Part shown: positions 28,901 to 36,067 of the stretch, one piece after another
Layout of the letters: every line of letters starts with the position of its first letter
Numbering within the stretch: position 1 is the first letter of the stretch
NCBI RefSeq assembly: GCF_002192255.1
Contig: NZ_CP021768.1
Location: 3,304,001 to 3,368,000, forward strand
DNA: 64,000 bases
Direction of reading: 5' to 3'
Source of the DNA: Stenotrophomonas sp. WZN-1
Lineage (GTDB): Bacteria; Pseudomonadota; Gammaproteobacteria; Xanthomonadales; Xanthomonadaceae
The notes under the pieces: model-generated
The model's input: only the letters and a program-made list of their open reading frames with translations
What the model was told of the DNA's origin: nothing
The model's database searches: none
Position numbers and translations under genes: made by a program

Positions 28901-30849
28901 AGGCCCTTGGCTGGCTGCGGCGCACCGGCAGCATCCACACGCATCAGCTCGAAGCGCGCGTTGCCGTTGGAATCGGCACCATCGTCAGGGTTGAACAACG
29001 GGCGTACACCGACCAGCGCGTTGGCCGGCCACATCACCCGCTTCAGGGTACGGGTGACCGTGCGGCCACCGGTTTCATACAGGCTGCCGGACAGCACCAC
29101 GGCGATCGGTGCCTTGGCCTTGGCCGCCTCTTCCGGCAACGCCACGTCCTCACGCAGCTGGCCATTGGCCGGCAGCGTGGTATCGATCACGTCCTTGGCC
29201 TCGCGCGGCAGCTGCAGGGTCGGGTCACCGAAGAAATAGCCCGGCAGGCCGTCCACCGGCTTCTGCTCGGCGGCCACCGCCATGCGCGCGGTGAAGCGGT
29301 TGCCATCGGCCGGCGCCCCATACAGATAGGCGCCATTGGCCTGCAGGCGCAGGTCCTCACCCGGCTTCAGCGTCTTCTGCGCGCTGTCCAGGTCAAGCTT
29401 CATGCGCTCGGGCAGGAACTCTTCGATGCGCAGGGTCATGCCTTGGATCGCTTCCTTGCTGGCAGGGTCGGTGCGGAACTCGACCTGCCAGCGCCCGGTC
29501 GGCGCCTCGGCGGGGATGACCTGCTCGAAATTGATGTAGCCCTGGTCACCCGGCTGCAGCCGGGTCTCGCGGAAGGTCTTGCCATCGGGCTGCTTCAGGC
29601 GCAGGAACACCGGCTGAGCCTTGACCGGCTTGCCGTCGTTGTCGCGCAGCAGCGCGGACAGGCGCACGGTTTCGCCCGGCCGGTACAGGTCGCGCCCGGA
29701 CCAGGCATAGACGTCGAACCAGGCATTGTCACGGCCGGCCACGGCGAATTCGCTCAGGTCCAGCGCCGGCTGGTTGAACGGCAGGAAGCTGGTGTCCTTG
29801 CCACTGCTGGCGACCAGCACGTGGGTGGCATCCAGAGTGTAGTTCAGCAGCGCATTGCCATTGCCGTCGGTGCTGCCCTTCATTACCACCTCGCCCTTGG
29901 CGTCGAGCACGCGCAGGTCGATGCCCTTCAGCGGCGCACCGTCCTTGAGGCCGGCGGTGTGCACGAACAGCTTGTCCTTGTAGGCGCGGGTATGCAGGCC
30001 GATGTCGCTGACCGAGAAGAACGCGGTATCGAACTCGCCTTCGTAGTCACCGGTGCGCTTGAGCAGGGCGAAGTACAGGCCCGGCTCCTGCAGCTCCTTG
30101 ATGTCCTGGGTCGGCAGGTAGGTCAGCACCCGCTCGTTCTTCTTGCCGCCGAGGATGAAGCGGTTGACGTAGACCGGCTCGGCCAGCTTGTTGATCGGGC
30201 TGCGCTCGTAGTCGCTGCTCAGCTCCCAGCTGCCGCGGCGGCCGCCGCGCTGGTACTGGCTGAAGAAGGTCGGCAGGTCCTTCTCGCGCACGCGCAGGAA
30301 CTCGACGTCGACCTCGGGCACGTTCACCGACACCACCGGCAGGCCGCGGCTGTCCTTGGCCGGCAGCACGCTGCCCTGCGAGGCGAAGCCCACCACCGGC
30401 TTCAGCTCGCCGCTGAACACCTTCTGCTTCAGTTCCTTGCCCAGCCGGCTGCCATCGGCGGCCAGCAGGTCGGGCGAGACCACCAGGCTGAACTCCTTGC
30501 CGGCCTCGACGAACGGATAGCGCAGGGTCAGGCCGTCATCGGACAGCGTCCAGCTGCTGTCGTCGGTGCCGACCTTCTCCTCGAAGCGCACCAGCTTGTC
30601 GAAATCCTGGGTGCCGACCAGTGGGCGCGAGAACTCCAGCGCGAGCGACAGGCCGTCATTCTTCTGGTCCGGGTAGGCGCGCAGCAGGGTGAACTCCTTC
30701 ACCTGCTCGGCCTTGGTGGTGATGGCTTCACCACTGGCCTTGGGCAGCTGCCCGCTGTCATTGCGGCAGCCGGCCAGGCCCAGCAACAGGCCTCCTGCCA
30801 GTATCGCCGCCGCCCATCCCCACCGCTTCCGCCGTGCCGGACCGCTCAT
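25942..30849 (-). CDS. Bacterial alpha-2-macroglobulin (YfhM type)
   Basis: 1635 residues. Lipoprotein signal peptide: AAILAGGLLLGLAGC with lipid attachment at Cys28 or so, anchoring it in a membrane facing the periplasm. Many macroglobulin (MG) beta-domains lead to the thioester site YPYGCAEQ at Cys1160 inside the helical toroid. The reactive Cys-Glu-Gln triad is intact, so it should trap proteases covalently after bait-region cleavage. The length matches E. coli YfhM (1653). Translation would start at 30849; the gene is first in an operon with pbpC, and the pair is thought to guard and repair the cell wall after attack by host or rival proteases. Confidence 0.96.
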   Translation of the reverse strand: MSGPARRKRWGWAAAILAGGLLLGLAGCRNDSGQLPKASGEAITTKAEQVKEFTLLRAYPDQKNDGLSLALEFSRPLVGTQDFDKLVRFEEKVGTDDSSWTLSDDGLTLRYPFVEAGKEFSLVVSPDLLAADGSRLGKELKQKVFSGELKPVVGFASQGSVLPAKDSRGLPVVSVNVPEVDVEFLRVREKDLPTFFSQYQRGGRRGSWELSSDYERSPINKLAEPVYVNRFILGGKKNERVLTYLPTQDIKELQEPGLYFALLKRTGDYEGEFDTAFFSVSDIGLHTRAYKDKLFVHTAGLKDGAPLKGIDLRVLDAKGEVVMKGSTDGNGNALLNYTLDATHVLVASSGKDTSFLPFNQPALDLSEFAVAGRDNAWFDVYAWSGRDLYRPGETVRLSALLRDNDGKPVKAQPVFLRLKQPDGKTFRETRLQPGDQGYINFEQVIPAEAPTGRWQVEFRTDPASKEAIQGMTLRIEEFLPERMKLDLDSAQKTLKPGEDLRLQANGAYLYGAPADGNRFTARMAVAAEQKPVDGLPGYFFGDPTLQLPREAKDVIDTTLPANGQLREDVALPEEAAKAKAPIAVVLSGSLYETGGRTVTRTLKRVMWPANALVGVRPLFNPDDGADSNGNARFELMRVDAAGAPQPAKGLKITLVRELRDYHWTFNDNRWDYDFTRRFENKETRTVDAGSSAVAFDFPVEWGEYRVDVFDPSTGLTSRYPFRAGWSWGDDNRGLDARPDKVKLGLDKTGYKAGDTLEVTVTPPHAGKGILMVETDRMLYVQDIEAKPGSTFKIPVTADWERHDVYITALVFRGGSAPSKITPARAVGVVHVPMDRKGRTVAVGLVAPKQMRPEQDLPVTVSAPQLAGKTAHVTVSAVDVGILNITRFPVPDAGAHFFAQRRLGIDAYDIYSRVIESFDGGSGKLKFGGDMALQALPQAKRPTARVQTVDLFSGPVQLDAKGNARIRLKVPDFNGTLRVSALVYSDDQYGKRDVETIVRAPILAEASMPRVLAPGDRSTVTLDVQNFTGKPGQFNVKVESEGPLNLGEGSRSVQLNADAKTTLSFPLSAREGHSVAKVRVRVDGNGFKADRRYDLPVRAAWPQVLRSQVRTLDPLAAVSLDNSLTDGLMSESVNARLLVSPLPPIPFASALQGALNYPYGCAEQTTSKGYAALILDQATSSMLGADGLDAKTRRERMEGAFGRLASMQVANGNFSMWGDDGYVNPWLTPYITEFLLDAKDAGFAVPDNVLQKALNRLSEDLLSGGNQFYGQDDREKLKFANQAYSGYVLARVNRAPLGTLRTLYDNERSKAVGGLSLVHLGVALSLQGDAKRGQAALAAAFAKSSSERPSYFGDYGSAIRDDALMIALTHENKLAKPAWDARAVDLGRGLDARRSAGWMWLSTQEQVAIARLGKALAANQKALVAGELVIGGNTEAIGERKLFGRNFSASELASGVRFTPQGQPPMFASIDVAGIPRSAPAPDNSVLGVERSYYGTDGKPWSPRPLKEGEALIVRVTVTADTTMPDALLTDLLPAGLEIENFNLGDAKQWADVVVDGITISDRGEAADTKHEEFRDDRYVAALKLSRGSKANVFYLVRAVTPGTYSVPPPLVEDMYRPQLRGVGRSNPTTITVVQP

Positions 30850-30931
30850 GTCGTCACTCCTTGATCGAGGCGGCCATTATAGGCAGGCCGCGTCAAGGTG
30901 TTGGCGCGAATCCGGCAATTGCCCGGGGCGG

Positions 30932-31013
30932 GTAGTGCCGGCCGCTGGCCGGCAGGACCGGTAGCCGCCAACCTCGGTTGGCGATAGCCGTGGCAACCAA
31001 GGTTGGCACCTAC
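30932..31013. repeat. Three SMAG/REP units in a row
   Basis: GTAGTGCCGGCCGCTGGCCG (from 30932), GTAGCCGCCAACCTCGGTTG (from 30961) and an inverted unit ending GGTTGGCACCTAC (to 31013). Two stem classes lie side by side in the non-coding region upstream of the macroglobulin gene. Confidence 0.85.
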
Positions 31014-31120
31014 CCAAGCGCCCCTCCCCCGCCGCGCCAGGCACAGGCCGATGCCGGCAACCTGTCTGGCTTGGGATCGGGCGCCCCTCCCAATCGTGGC
31101 CCGCAACGTCCCGGCGGAGA

Positions 31121-31186
31121 GAAGGCCGAAGTCGCCCCAAAGTGACGGGTTCAACCCTCGATTGAGCGACTTCCCAATCGGCCTTC
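31121..31186. other. Nested inverted repeats upstream of the WGR-propeller gene
   Basis: GAAGGCCGA / TCGGCCTTC outside, GAAGTCGC (31128-31135) / GCGACTTC (31166-31173) inside it, and GGGTT-c-AACCC at 31148-31158 in the centre. The outer and middle arms are separated by a bulge on one side. It ends about 54 bases before the WGR gene. It may be an RNA leader structure or a repeat; the rest of the 390-base gap holds only the SMAG units. Confidence 0.5.
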
Positions 31187-31239
31187 AGTCGCCGCTGTAG
31201 CATCGGCATCAGGCCTTCTGAACAGCAGTGAACATTGCA

Positions 31240-32376
31240 ATGACACGAGTACGCATGATTCAGGATCCAGCGACCGGTAAGGTCTGGGGTACGCGATGTG
31301 ACCGAGGTACTGTCGAAGTCACCTCCGGAAGCCCCGGGAAGCTGAAGTCACAGTTGAAAGACTTCCCGAGTCCCGACGAGGCACTGAAATGGGCCATCAA
31401 ACAGGAGTGGTCGCGGCTGAAAAAGGGCTTCGTACTCGTGAACCCTGCTGCTGCCGCAGGCGAACCCTGCATGCATCGTTACATTGGCGGGGGGTACACG
31501 GGAGCCCTGATGATTGCGGGTTGCAATGGGAAGCTGGCGACCAATCAGCACCAGGACGAAGACACGCATGGTGCGGCAACCGACATGTTGCTGCTCATTG
31601 GTGAAGACGCTGAGATCATCCATGGTTGGCGATCAAGCAAAACGGACCTTGCCTGGTCGGCACTACCTACGGATGACCGGACAGGATTCCTGATTCGATT
31701 CGACTCTGGAATCTACCTTTGGACTTCAGATGGCAGTCCTCCCCAGCGGATCAGCGATGCATCCGTACTGTCATCGCCCTTCCTGACAAGGTCCAACGGG
31801 CATGCCGCATGGCATGACGGTGAGCAGGTAACGGTAATGAGACTCGACGATGGAAGGCACATCATGCAGCTGGCGCGCTCCCCTGCGATGGTTGGCGGGC
31901 ATTCCGAGCAGATGATGGGCACGCTCTCAGCGGATGCCACGATGCTTGCCTGCTGTGCCAATCCCGGTGAGATCGAGTACATCGATGTCGCCCAGGCCAA
32001 GACCGTGCGCCGACATCAGGCTGATTTTGAAATGATCGTCAAGATGGAGTGGAGCGCGGATGGACGCTGGTTGTTGGCCTTGGAAGAGTATGGACGGTGG
32101 CGCCTGCTGTGCCTGGACGCGGCAACAGGCGAATCCCGCCCCGGGTGGCCGGAGTTCACTGATATGACACGAACTGACTTTGCACTGGACTGCGATAGCA
32201 AGCGATTGGCCGTCATGCACCGCGGTCATATTGCACTTTATGACTTTGCAGACATGAGGGAAATTCGACGCTTTCCCGTCGATCATGTGGTCCGTACCGC
32301 GCATATTGCATGGACGGGAGACAATGCCATTTCGGTACGCACCGACTATGGATGCCTTTCCACATATGCGATCTGA
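31240..32376 (+). CDS. WGR-domain protein with C-terminal WD-like propeller
   Basis: 378 residues. Residues about 1-66 resemble a WGR domain: RVRMIQDPATGKVWGTRCDR, later SPDEALKWAIKQEWSRLKKG and FVLVNP. WGR domains bind nucleic acid or act in PARP- and MolR-type proteins. Residues about 90-378 look like a beta-propeller, with repeated strands such as GTLSADATMLACCANPGEIE and EWSADGRWLLALEEYGRWRL. No catalytic motif is visible. The gene is clearly richer in A and T than its neighbours and uses codons they avoid, a sign of horizontal transfer. A GTG four codons upstream (31228) is an alternative start; neither has a clear ribosome site. It stands alone. The role is unknown; sensing or binding is all that can be inferred. 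Confidence 0.7.
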   Translation: MTRVRMIQDPATGKVWGTRCDRGTVEVTSGSPGKLKSQLKDFPSPDEALKWAIKQEWSRLKKGFVLVNPAAAAGEPCMHRYIGGGYTGALMIAGCNGKLATNQHQDEDTHGAATDMLLLIGEDAEIIHGWRSSKTDLAWSALPTDDRTGFLIRFDSGIYLWTSDGSPPQRISDASVLSSPFLTRSNGHAAWHDGEQVTVMRLDDGRHIMQLARSPAMVGGHSEQMMGTLSADATMLACCANPGEIEYIDVAQAKTVRRHQADFEMIVKMEWSADGRWLLALEEYGRWRLLCLDAATGESRPGWPEFTDMTRTDFALDCDSKRLAVMHRGHIALYDFADMREIRRFPVDHVVRTAHIAWTGDNAISVRTDYGCLSTYAI

Positions 32377-32458
32377 TCCGGCTTAGTCGATCGCTATCGC
32401 GGGATTACACTATCTCTGAGGAACCTCTGCAGACTGCAGCGTGGACCAAAGCATCCCG

Positions 32459-32511
32459 GTAGATGCCAACCCTGGTTGGCGTCGGCCGTGCCAACCAAGG
32501 TTGGCACCTAC
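32459..32511. repeat. SMAG/REP pair
   Basis: GTAGATGCCAACCCTGGTTG facing a unit ending AAGGTTGGCACCTAC, 83 bases past the WGR-propeller stop and 60 bases past the prpD stop. Confidence 0.85.
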
Positions 32512-32571
32512 CAAAGCAGGTGCAGCCACGTGCCCAGCAAGCAGGCGCAGCGCCATATCCGGCGAAGCCCC

Positions 32572-34032
32572 CTACCCCGGCAGGTACAGGTCCACGTAGT
32601 CGGTCACCGGCATTGCCGCCAGCGCCACCGGGTCCAGCGATGCGGCCAGGATGCGTTGCTGCTGGGCGGTCGGGAAGCGGTGGGCCAGGTGCCGGCGGAA
32701 CTTGTCCATCAGCAAGGGGATTCCCTCCTCGCGGCGACGGGCGTGGCCAAGTGGATATTCCACCAGCACCTCCGGCAGTTCGCTGCCATCGCTGAAGCGG
32801 ACGCTCAGGCCATTGGCGATACTGCGCTTGTCCGGGTCCAGATAGTCGGCACTGAGCTGCGGATCCTCATGGCAGGCCATCTTCGCACGCAGTGCGTCGA
32901 TGCGTGGATCCGCCGCCACGTCGTCCTCATAGTCCTCGGCCACCAGCCGCCCATGCAGCAGCGCGATGGCGACCATGTACTGCACGCAGTGGTCGCGGTC
33001 GGCCGGGTTGTGCAGCGGCCCCTGCTTGTCGATGATGCGGATGCAGGCTTCCTGGGTCCGGATCGCGATATGCGCGATGTCCTCGACCCGCCGCCCCATC
33101 GCACGCAGCTGCTGGTGCAGCACGATCGCTGCCTCCACTGCGGTCTGCCCGTGGAACTCGGCCGGGTAGCTGATCTTGAACAGCACGTTCTCCATCACGT
33201 AGCTGCCCAGCGGTCGCCCCAGCGTCAACCTCTGGCCATGCATGGACACCGCCTCGAAACCCCAGGTCGGCGCGCTCAGCACGCTGGGGTAGCCCATCTC
33301 GCCGCTGGCCGCCATCAGCGCCAGGCGCACGCCACGGCTGGTGGCGTCGCCGGCCGCCCAGCTCTTGCGCGAACCGGTGTTGGGCGCATGCCGGTAGGTT
33401 CGCAGCGCCTGGCCATCGACCCAGGCCAGCGACAGCGCATTGAGCATGCGTTCGCGATCCAGCCCGAGCAGCTGCGCCACCACCGCGGTGGTGGCCACCT
33501 TGACCAGCACCACGTGGTCCAGCCCAACCCGGTTGAAGGAATTCTGCAGGGCCAGCACGCCCTGGATCTCGTGTGCCTTGATCATCGCCAGCAGCACGTC
33601 ATGCAGGGTCGGCGCCGGGCGATGCAGGGCCTGCGCGTTGCGCCCCAGCCAATCGCAGACAGACAGGATGCCGCCCAGGTTGTCCGACGGGTGGCCCCAT
33701 TCGGCGGCCAGCCAGGTGTCGTTGAAATCCAGCCAGCGCACCATCGCGCCCAGGTTGAAGGCCGCCTGCACCGGGTCCAGCACGTAGTGCGTACCCGGCA
33801 CGCGCGCACCGTTGACCACGCTGATGCCCGGCACCAGTGGACCGAGCAGCTTGCTGCAGGCCGGGAAGGACAGCGCTTCCAAACCGCAGCCCAGCGTGTC
33901 GAGCAGGCAATGGTGCGCGGTCTGGAAAGCAAGCGGTGAGTCGATGCGCGCGTCGCGCACGTAGTCGACGATGTCCACCAGCAGCGCATCCCACGCTGCA
34001 CGCTCGTTGGAGGGGGTGTGGCTGTCGGACAT
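32572..34032 (-). CDS. prpD: 2-methylcitrate dehydratase
   Basis: 486 residues, normal PrpD length (MmgE/PrpD family). It removes water from 2-methylcitrate to give 2-methyl-cis-aconitate. Typical motifs include LLDTLGCGLEAL, PVQAAFNLGAMVRWLDFNDT and the segment AAGDATSRGVRLALMA. The start at 34032 has GAGGAGATC directly upstream. It lies last in the prp locus. A SMAG pair sits between it and prpF in the 151-base gap, where some transcripts may stop or be processed. The locus also has AcnD and PrpF, so there may be two dehydration routes, a known feature of some bacteria. Confidence 0.93.
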   Translation of the reverse strand: MSDSHTPSNERAAWDALLVDIVDYVRDARIDSPLAFQTAHHCLLDTLGCGLEALSFPACSKLLGPLVPGISVVNGARVPGTHYVLDPVQAAFNLGAMVRWLDFNDTWLAAEWGHPSDNLGGILSVCDWLGRNAQALHRPAPTLHDVLLAMIKAHEIQGVLALQNSFNRVGLDHVVLVKVATTAVVAQLLGLDRERMLNALSLAWVDGQALRTYRHAPNTGSRKSWAAGDATSRGVRLALMAASGEMGYPSVLSAPTWGFEAVSMHGQRLTLGRPLGSYVMENVLFKISYPAEFHGQTAVEAAIVLHQQLRAMGRRVEDIAHIAIRTQEACIRIIDKQGPLHNPADRDHCVQYMVAIALLHGRLVAEDYEDDVAADPRIDALRAKMACHEDPQLSADYLDPDKRSIANGLSVRFSDGSELPEVLVEYPLGHARRREEGIPLLMDKFRRHLAHRFPTAQQQRILAASLDPVALAAMPVTDYVDLYLPG

Positions 34033-34075
34033 CGTCGATCTCCTCTTCAGAAAGCAGGTCAGGCCGCGCATCCCG

Positions 34076-34151
34076 GTAGTCGCCAACCTTGGTTGGCGCT
34101 GGACGTTGCCCAGCGGGTGCCGATGCCATGCCAACCAAGGTTGGCATCTAC
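34076..34151. repeat. SMAG/REP pair inside the prp operon
   Basis: GTAGTCGCCAACCTTGGTTG (from 34076) facing a unit ending AAGGTTGGCATCTAC (to 34151), in the gap between prpF and prpD. REP pairs in such positions can stabilise the upstream mRNA. Confidence 0.85.
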
Positions 34152-34183
34152 CGAAGCGTGTGATGCCAGCGCCGACCGCCTGG

Positions 34184-35362
34184 TTACTCGACCGGCACCC
34201 GCACCTTGCCTTCCATCAGCACACGAGCGCTGCGGCTCATGATGGCCTTGGTCACTGTCCACTGGCCGTCAACGAGCCCTGCCTGCGCGCCGACACGCAG
34301 CGTGCCGGAGGGGTGACCGAAGGTCACCGCTTCGCGTTCACCACCACCGGCCGCACGATTGACCAGGGTGCCCGGAATCGCCGCTGCGGTGCCGATCGCC
34401 ACGGCCGCAGTGCCCATCATCGCGTGGTGCAGCTTGCCCATCGACAGCGCACGTGCGTGCAGGTCGATGGCTGAGGCCGGAATGGCCTTGCCGCTGGACG
34501 ACACGTAGTCCTGCGCCGGCGCCACGAAGGCCACCTTCGGCGTGTGCTGGCGGGTCGCTGCGTCTTCCAGGCTCTTGATCAGCCCCATGCGCAGCGCGCC
34601 ATGTGCGCGGATGGTCTCGAATTTCTGCAGTGCGGCCTTGTCCTCGTTGATCGCCGGCTGCAGTTCGGTGCCGGTGTAGCCCAGGTCGGCGGCGTTGAGG
34701 AAGATGGTCGGGATGCCGGCGGTGATCATCGTCACCTCGAAGTTGCCCACGTCGGGGACCTCGAGGGTATCGACCAGGTTGCCGGTCGGGAACATCGCGC
34801 CCGCATCGCCGTCATCGGACGGATCGATGAATTCCAGCTGGATCTCGGCCGCCGGGAAGGTCACGCCATCCAGCTCGAAATCGCCGATCTCCTGCACTTC
34901 GCCATCGCGCATCGGCACGTGGGCGATGATGGTCTTGCCGATGTTGGCCTGCCAGATGCGCACGGTGCACAGGCCATCGCGCGGTATGCGGGCCGGATCG
35001 ATCAGCCCATTGGCGATCGCGAACGGACCCACCGCAGTGCTGAGATTGCCGCAGTTGCCGCTCCAGTCGACGAAGGCGGTGTCGATCGACACCTGGCCAT
35101 ACAGGTAGTCCACGTCGTGGTCAGGCACCGAGGCGGTGGAAATGATCACGCACTTGCTGGTGCTGGAGGTGGCGCCGCCCATGCCATCGGTCTGCTTTCC
35201 ATACGGATCGGGCGAGCCGATCACGCGCATCAGCAGCGCATCGCGCGCGGCGCCGGGCACCTGTGCGGCTTCGGGCAGGTCCTGCAGGCGAAAGAACACG
35301 CCCTTGCTGGTGCCGCCGCGCATGTAGGTGGCGGGAATACGGAGTTGCGGGAGGAAGGTCAT
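34184..35362 (-). CDS. prpF: PrpF, AcnD-accessory isomerase
   Basis: 392 residues. The opening IPATYMRGGTSKGVFF and GSPDPYGKQTDGMGGATSST are hallmarks of PrpF, a diaminopimelate-epimerase-fold protein. It isomerises trans-2-methyl-aconitate made by AcnD to the cis form. The partner acnD is in the same operon, as expected. The ATG comes 3 bases after the parE toxin stop, so it is translated off the same message and probably coupled to the toxin gene. AGGA about 10 bases upstream lies inside the parE coding end. Confidence 0.95.
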   Translation of the reverse strand: MTFLPQLRIPATYMRGGTSKGVFFRLQDLPEAAQVPGAARDALLMRVIGSPDPYGKQTDGMGGATSSTSKCVIISTASVPDHDVDYLYGQVSIDTAFVDWSGNCGNLSTAVGPFAIANGLIDPARIPRDGLCTVRIWQANIGKTIIAHVPMRDGEVQEIGDFELDGVTFPAAEIQLEFIDPSDDGDAGAMFPTGNLVDTLEVPDVGNFEVTMITAGIPTIFLNAADLGYTGTELQPAINEDKAALQKFETIRAHGALRMGLIKSLEDAATRQHTPKVAFVAPAQDYVSSSGKAIPASAIDLHARALSMGKLHHAMMGTAAVAIGTAAAIPGTLVNRAAGGGEREAVTFGHPSGTLRVGAQAGLVDGQWTVTKAIMSRSARVLMEGKVRVPVE

Positions 35363-35365
35363 GGA

Positions 35366-35728
35366 TCAGTATCCTGGGTGCGACGAACCAATATCGGGGT
35401 TGAGCTCCTCGTCTTCGAACAGTGCTTCCATGCCCCGCGAAGCATTCCAGATGCGCACGATGGAAACGTGCGCAGGTAGCTCCACGTAGTAAACCAGGTA
35501 GCCGTCGAAGCGACGAACCGGATGAAAACGCAACGGCGCTGGCAGCAAGGTCAACAGACCCGCATGCAGTGCGGAACCAGCACCTGGGTGGGCCTCGATC
35601 AGCTTTACAACGGATTCCACCGCATCGATGAAGCCGATTTCCAGCACTTCTCCGCCTTGATCTGCATACCAGCCTGCTGCCTGGTCAAGATCTCGAACCG
35701 CTGCGGGGGACCAGTGCGAGGGCTTCAC
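35366..35728 (-). CDS. parE: ParE/RelE-type toxin
   Basis: 120 residues. WSPAAVRDLDQAAGWYADQG and PVRRFDGYLVYYVE, then VSIVRIWNASRG are the ParE/RelE fold signature. ParE toxins poison DNA gyrase; RelE toxins cut mRNA at the ribosome. The RHLPF-like C-terminal residues needed for RNase activity are not evident, so a ParE assignment is favoured. Its ATG overlaps the antitoxin stop by four bases (ATGA). The C-terminal part is longer than usual (EALFEDEELNPDIGSSHPGY). Its stop lies 3 bases before the start of prpF, so this toxin gene is transcribed with the prp operon. Confidence 0.9.
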   Translation of the reverse strand: MKPSHWSPAAVRDLDQAAGWYADQGGEVLEIGFIDAVESVVKLIEAHPGAGSALHAGLLTLLPAPLRFHPVRRFDGYLVYYVELPAHVSIVRIWNASRGMEALFEDEELNPDIGSSHPGY

Positions 35729-35967
35729 TTGCGGTTCCGTGCACGCTCACGCAGCTTGTCGAAGTGATCCGGCGGCAGAGGCGCCGAAGGCCCCGACGCC
35801 AGCCCCTCGGCTATCAACTGCTTGAGCAGCTCTTCAGCCTTGCTGCGCTGACGCTGGCGGATCAGGTCACGCACGTAGTCCGACGTACTGGAGTAGCCGC
35901 CTTCGCGCACTTCTTCGTCCACGAACTGCTTGAGCGGATCAGTCAGCGAAATGTTCATGGTGGCCAT
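35725..35967 (-). CDS. parD: ParD-type antitoxin
   Basis: 80 residues. The N-terminal ribbon-helix-helix (MATMNISLTDPLKQFVDEEV, then GGYSSTSDYVRDLIRQRQR) is the DNA-binding part; the C-terminal tail is the toxin-neutralising region, disordered until bound. AAAGGAG precedes the ATG. It is placed 100 bases after the acnD stop, in the same direction. ParD would bind its own promoter in that gap and could influence downstream prpF and prpD expression; this is inference. Confidence 0.92.
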   Translation of the reverse strand: MATMNISLTDPLKQFVDEEVREGGYSSTSDYVRDLIRQRQRSKAEELLKQLIAEGLASGPSAPLPPDHFDKLRERARNRK

Positions 35968-36067
35968 GGAACTCTCCTTTGGCAGTTTTTGCCAAGTCAG
36001 TGTGCGCCCCGCCCTGGTGTCGGACAAGCCCGCCCCCGGCCGCCGGGGGCAGGCATTCAGCCCGGCA

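Noticed and set aside
25696..30864. 1722-codon open frame antisense to the alpha-2-macroglobulin gene
   Set aside because: His/Gln/Arg-rich composition without any motif; the opposite strand carries a complete lipoprotein with a CAEQ thioester.
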